Assembly (NCBI GenBank): GCA_001839685.1
Contig: MLAK01000103.1
Coordinates: 1-11,244 of the forward strand
DNA from: Tritrichomonas foetus
Lineage: Eukaryota; Parabasalia; Tritrichomonadida; Tritrichomonadidae
Reading direction: 5' to 3'
Length of the DNA stretch: 11,244 nt
Shown here: positions 10,701 through 11,244 of the stretch, in pieces
Layout of the letters: each line of letters begins with the position of its first letter
How positions within the stretch are numbered: the stretch's first letter is position 1
The notes under the pieces: generated by a model
What the model was told of the DNA's origin: nothing
Seen by the model: the letters and a program-made list of their open reading frames with translations, nothing else
The model's database searches: none
Made by a program: the position numbers and the translations under genes

Positions 10701-10834
10701 GAAGAAAACATATTGCACAATTCTCATATAATGCTGTCTCTGTAAAAACAGTTGAAAGTCTCTGGATATTCCAAATTCCAGAATATAAAATAAGAATAAC
10801 ATTTTTAATTGTTGGAAGAATGATGCCACATTAA
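1775..10834 (+). CDS. HYDIN-family central-pair axonemal protein (3019 residues)
   Basis: HYDIN is a giant structural protein of the C2b projection of the axonemal central pair, needed for normal flagellar beating. This orthologue is a chain of about 21 ASH (ASPM-SPD-2-Hydin) beta-sandwich repeats, each with an 'IDFGxVxxG...NxGxxPxxF...IxPxxGxIxPG' pattern. It has a Hydin-type adenylate-kinase-like module at about residues 1347-1685. Diagnostic segments include NMDEDAY (1516-1522), the stretch DIQPEPAY, and WDDSMKVVKFVE, all with close counterparts in animal HYDIN as I remember it. A Lys/Gly-rich basic loop interrupts a repeat at about 2225-2258, and a Pro-rich linker lies at about 2688-2730. 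The start at 1775 is the first ATG after an in-frame TAA at 1757. Human HYDIN is about 5,100 residues; this protein seems to lack an N-terminal part and roughly the last thousand residues. It has no signal peptide or membrane segment, and codon use is AT-rich. Confidence 0.95.
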   Translation: MKQHVDPDVAFLPPTYIFSSSKVAAKIVNDDNKLFKYEWRLYSSKEEEKDALSNCDIYSPEDRSKFHSMLLFQSETLSIEPICGEIWPQRFQQFIIHFNPKRPNINKEIAHLYNLETEERIPFEINANGLQPTAEFSVDQIDLAHINLDKPKTFQVNLINTGKVPFDFELEKRTPVHLKFKFSPTSGHLDVGQSIPVTIDFAANYVGQFNETFTYHIVGFSQGHPSISIYGRVIGASYQISKDLIDFGNVSYGFLYTQEFEITNSSGIPFDFALSLKQDKSFDAREFSINPSIGSIPKFSKQIVKVEFIPIFVQDYSVTLNIEGTKSEEQLGSIKLVARSLCPEISIQDNIIDLGNIFIHHEYTTSVSLVDDTDFPAKFEFIEIDDQSSLDMKVVFLKYRGSIGPHTTAMCPIKVTPKQLGHIELQRSIRIYGSNFPPIPYTIKALCTGPNLLFPSNIIDFGGTPVLQDIVKIFPIKNDSLIPAIFSFEIKGESMFRIEPKSGIIEPGKTLDLNVIANLDDSINYSEKLFMSVKYLTTMTFEIKAKGTGTAIVSSIDMKLIDLGYVFTSQPAIINFTLTNNGRRNQELKWGQQKAKIEGNNRASVNYKIVPDSTIIEPKETINCQIVLECNANCAFSLNPTCQAAIGRQRYDLYKTEIKGIFIKPMITFATESLIFKYVHDVEQEEKLTGKLTTNELITPSKSLLMPITLGDTIKNNSELPLDIEVRCEKPFQISQSSFFLQPQETAPFDITFHTDFKKNFTTEIVEKKIYFHFRDNPHKYAINLKGLMIFPNLSFSPNNVVNFGILLKGTEETRIIKATNSGTVPARFLWELKNKQSFDIYPINDVIEPGETKDVHVTFYAGEGTHFKNTAVCHVIGGPEYQIELNGSSSSIDYSLDKRVIDFGKRDYRETLTDNIVLTNNSLVPINYHIKLPKGLGFHSFSIEPQKGVLNHKDKAVFNFKLVAGFPRSYSSLFNIQIGNFDEVQIDIHVDCYIPQLLFSIPRINNETNNMTLDSEKKFMIEKFTDIYKKPRRPAQKLGSILVFRGIELSSYKIDFGEIILGDNKTLSCELKNVTPYPISMEMLASSLNGTGFSISTTSFRDIPQNERINIIFSFESDKKTTTNTGKVNIPIPLIFSDEIGYTIHLIAEIKMPVLSFSKTNFTFETTIIGQKWIQTMQLRNMNPISIPFNIEPCQSPNILQRTKYNKDDVFTAYPSNGVLPPYSFLNIDLTFAPTAEKNYSMQFPINIKYSDQVFVQVKGTGTQMKVTFDPPEVDFQSLQPFSDKSIATVDIVNNSLIGVEVFSQQFDFQLLCNSLTKQFISLTNSEPEQIPVATFSKPKSNTISKFSLVVVVHGPPKSGRTTVSEKLSQMLGIPILSLKHLFYDKFDLPDNELIEILQKTITSPEFIKGFIIDGLDAFPDNTPENEQFIMSFLKQKSTLDELSKNPYTVLNHPIVTTTEKVLNLITASLDGQYLFLVGLNANEIICHQHESLNEAEEKHVKIERIKKEMEDLFNMDEDAYMKLSEYDRQIVDKKREHYRRYKIEHNGDLSEYEPLIDEDSQKSQSINHSKGRNKKVPRGQVPNDPLLQAVILFQYTFGRLAEKTKEECQNFNNLYQNNISPNEEIQQQIIQQILSSTEKKKKEEPVFKSIANSNCLIVNAMDTIESVMEEIITFIPKFDVFKDKAAVVPQSYKIMPDSSNIELLPFPDLFSIVSEEPPGDFPEFLKPPQPSSQHKKTRKSTSKMESSPYVNLISEIDPINYTCRWKIPPNSRVTLKLAFDSSAIGVFQDELLFGLVNCRNDLYKLPVKGFCYFADVDRSPKAIFPKILGNKTTKAQNAFITNTNEFYFGALLIVKERTRNSQPAYKATLNLVNNSEFLVEAHCELQVAGVKTPWALETPTQSINPGETGNIVIGFNPSTVDVYKNKLTVYIKDNPEPLYINLAGEGCSPNCEVSTTSIDFDKLLLSMTRTLNFSLKNVGKVPAFWKIKGGNVLGNNFKISELEGNIKEGGSTNITITYSSEKAYCSKKALQIDIFDINKNRVFMSHHVSVAAESFDVLFDFIYPKGLDHLSFGTTKVGQEKMLQCTLRNRGKYPSEYKIFLNKTFNHKSLIKISPDEGQVPVGDKGVLVNVTFKADSAKKFTNCKAINLRITDPINNQVTSTITLPFSVETVYSSYVISPEKVLDFGPIPVSTTATKEIKLKNVGVFPFDFEVYPKIEIIEPSGSMTKNGKGRKSIPKKPNPRQSPITKGKKKGNGKDFAIDHFHVSQSGGNINPDNDVNFNVSFNSIVDGVFENTIIFKISDSVPKIADGFPLKLRASVFIPGIITDDFEKIFPNQHLCLRYDIIKRDTAAFIEDEQVYHFAPSVLKQTSTVGIAMINPLPIPCVVDITLKPRTKNQQNKFPFDVSSKAVKINPNSTTMVDMTFTPQFNELFKGLFEAVVRGGLNANTKLMKFGIEGAGTLPAITIVDNPKCKPVSFGKTLVGTNKHKRITLQNNGVIPAHLTITTTNTTGDFELENIDTVQKFTLDVHQLYSLHVNYCPQTNRKGQFTLQIEVRDNPNSNINLDFTGEGFREDVVFEGIKGDENELYFNSVIGQQQQISFTMHNVCEDDVRFQFPNHNDFTFTPRVGQLRKGQQKKITVNFFTEKPSKFNGLKMNCQWSKIKINSNEKGDWDDSMKVVKFVERHTLNPHPLRPPTAEERPKMTPRRFPGTAKRLPNLQPEELQQIVFQSPRGADHDLIKVVDIQPEPAYQTINSRQKDLQLRVFAVSDFIKYDISTKEIEFSSTMMFEKRSMEFTMTNTSQIRFEFNWRARQFGSLRTNYADSHPCPFTVEPSSGFLEADQVQTFTVNFIPEEVDDFSAHLVCDIPFLTQLDPPDIYVTGRSRRPVCHFYLETSDYLSAGRRHPDYTDPLPDDVRVIEMFAYELKKSTTKKFGILNATDTPYEVFWERVIRDKKDTNCPITCDYPRALISSGRKHIAQFSYNAVSVKTVESLWIFQIPEYKIRITFLIVGRMMPH
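2174..5812 (+). other. N-terminal ASH repeat block of HYDIN (about residues 134-1346)
   Basis: I count about eleven ASH-type units here, with their 'DFG'-like beta-strand starts near residues 138, 248, 352, 460, 560, 675, 803, 902, 1056, 1163 and 1276. Examples are LIDFGNVSYG, NIIDFGGTPV and VIDFGKRDY, each followed by an N-x-G/S-x-x-P turn. Residues 1-133 contain part of another unit ending ICGEIWPQRF, similar to the human 'xGEVWPN' segment. The unit starting at 1266 is split by the kinase-like module and resumes around 1763. Boundaries are by eye and approximate. Confidence 0.8.
5813..6829 (+). other. Adenylate-kinase-like P-loop module inside HYDIN, with Arg in place of the P-loop Lys
   Basis: Hydrophobic strand LVVVVHG leads into GPPKSGRTT (1356-1364), a Walker A of form GxxxxGRT where the usual lysine is Arg1362. 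A second kinase-like strand FIIDGLDAFP follows (Asp1415), resembling the DGFPR region of adenylate kinases. A charged, probably coiled-coil stretch comes next (about 1490-1545) with NMDEDAY, matching NMDEEEY in vertebrate HYDIN. The module ends near IPKFDVF (about 1678-1684). This corresponds to the Hydin_ADK family domain. A kinase lid with catalytic arginines is not evident, so a structural or nucleotide-sensing role is more likely than catalysis. That is inference. Confidence 0.8.
7061..10831 (+). other. C-terminal ASH repeat block of HYDIN (about residues 1763-3019)
   Basis: The block begins with the second half of the split ASH unit (CRWKIPPNSRVTLKLAF). About nine further units follow, starting near residues 1847, 1962, 2072, 2187, 2366, 2479, 2589, 2782 and 2919. 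Clear examples are VLDFGPIPV and PVSFGKTLVG followed by NNGVIPAHL. The last unit ends FLIVGRMMPH, aligned with FLLVGKTTEP, where the human protein runs on into more ASH units. So translation stops almost exactly at a repeat boundary, which fits a real terminus better than a random nonsense mutation. Confidence 0.75.
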
Positions 10835-11072
10835 CATTGTTTCTTAAGGAAAAAGAAATGAATAGTTATCTATTGTTTTTATTCGGAAAAAAGTTATTTA
10901 TAGACTTTAAAATAAATGTAAATTAATATAAATAAATGTATGGATATTCTCAAATTATCATTCGCTACTTTTTATTTTGAAACATTTTTTTTACTTTATA
11001 ATCTCACTTAGACAAGGTAATGGCAAAATTATTCTTTGTTTATTTACATTAGGAACTGAACATTAGTGTTGT
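10835..11072. other. HYDIN 3' flank with a TAAA/AATAAA cluster
   Basis: No gene is seen. The HYDIN stop is TAA followed by C, so it does not form TAAA. Five TAAA tetramers, two of them within AATAAA (10911-10916, 10931-10936), lie at 10908-10936, starting about 74 nt after the stop; they are the likely polyadenylation signals. The rest is AT-rich without other recognised content. Confidence 0.5.
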
Positions 11073-11159
11073 TGACCGGTCATTGACCGCTTCTAACGGT
11101 CAATTGACCGGACCGGACCGGACCGTACCGGACCGTTAGAAGCGGTCAATGACCGGTCA
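11073..11159. repeat. GC-rich 87-bp inverted repeat, perfect 29-bp arms
   Basis: Left arm 11073-11101 is the exact reverse complement of right arm 11131-11159, separated by a 29-nt spacer. GC is 51 of 87 bases, in strong contrast to the AT-rich flanks. GACCG occurs eight times and its complement CGGTC four times. Smaller palindromes are nested: TGACCGGTCA (11073-11082), CGGTCAATTGACCG (11097-11110) and AATGACCGGTCATT (11148-11161). It could form a cruciform or, if transcribed, a long hairpin RNA. Candidate identities are a miniature inverted-repeat element, an array of dimeric binding sites, or a boundary element. None can be chosen from sequence alone. Confidence 0.9.
11106..11135 (+). repeat. 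GACCG pentamer tandem array (six units, one variant)
   Basis: Four consecutive GACCG units (11106-11125), one TACCG (11126-11130) and a further GACCG (11131-11135) fill most of the spacer and the start of the right arm of the inverted repeat. The array is probably prone to slippage and may vary in copy number between strains. Confidence 0.85.
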
Positions 11160-11199
11160 TTTTCATGTAAAGTTTACAATTTTTTTCATGATTTTTTCC

Positions 11200-11228
11200 T
11201 TTTTTCCTTTTCCGGGAAAAGGAAAAAA
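11200..11228. repeat. 14-bp perfect oligo-pyrimidine/oligo-purine inverted repeat
   Basis: TTTTTTCCTTTTCC (11200-11213) and GGAAAAGGAAAAAA (11215-11228) are exact reverse complements around a single central G. TTTCAT (11184-11189) and ATGAAA (11229-11234) extend it imperfectly outward. A smaller palindrome, TGTAAA-G-TTTACA (11166-11178), lies just to the left. No coding or RNA gene is seen in this last stretch, which the window edge cuts. Confidence 0.75.
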
Positions 11229-11244
11229 ATGAAATTTTTCACGA

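Noticed and set aside
11041..11171. TTTACAT (11043-11049) and ATGTAAA (11165-11171) as outer terminal repeats of the GC-rich element
   Set aside because: They are not centred on the same point as the perfect arms and are short AT-rich words likely to match by chance.
11131..11190. Stem followed by a T run, like a bacterial rho-independent terminator
   Set aside because: The genes are eukaryotic, the stem is far from the HYDIN stop and is better described as part of a larger perfect inverted repeat; TAAA signals lie much nearer the stop.

Overview
The window is AT-rich protist nuclear DNA. It carries two protein genes in tandem on the + strand: a Rac/Rho-family small GTPase (693-1321, spliced) and a very large HYDIN-family axonemal protein (1775-10834, 3019 residues, uninterrupted). 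I infer a flagellated trichomonad parabasalid (Trichomonas/Tritrichomonas type). The reasons are a 26-nt intron whose 3' end closely resembles the fused branch-point/acceptor motif of trichomonad introns (about ACTAACACACAG), an initiator-like TCACT 7 nt before the start codon, a TAAA overlapping a stop codon, otherwise intron-poor coding sequence, and a central-pair flagellar protein. The species is not determined.

Layout: 1-683 is gene-free AT-rich DNA with a 16-bp perfect palindrome at its left edge and a small hairpin. 684-1322 is a compact Rac gene: initiator, about 7 nt of 5' UTR, a 7-nt coding exon, a 26-nt intron, exon 2, then a TAAA overlapping the stop. Splicing restores a 200-residue GTPase whose numbering matches human Rac1 through D118. 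Calling the gene from the first long-ORF methionine (851) would lose the P-loop and switch I. 1322-1774 is intergenic and contains a second 16-bp perfect palindrome. 1775-10834 encodes HYDIN: about 21 ASH-type beta-sandwich repeats with an adenylate-kinase-like module inserted inside one of them. 10835-11244 is the 3' flank, with a TAAA/AATAAA cluster, a striking GC-rich 87-bp perfect inverted repeat built from GACCG/CGGTC words, and a 14-bp perfect oligo-Y/oligo-R inverted repeat.

The two genes are not obviously linked in function. Rac-type GTPases switch actin and membrane behaviour at the cell cortex; HYDIN is a structural part of the central-pair C2b projection of 9+2 axonemes. Their codon use differs: Rac avoids TTA leucine and favours CTT/CTC, while HYDIN uses TTA freely, which fits strong expression of Rac and weak selection on the giant gene. 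The most notable observations are the tiny intron with its roughly 14-nt first exon, the shortened HYDIN with a Lys-to-Arg change in its P-loop, and the GC-rich inverted repeat downstream.
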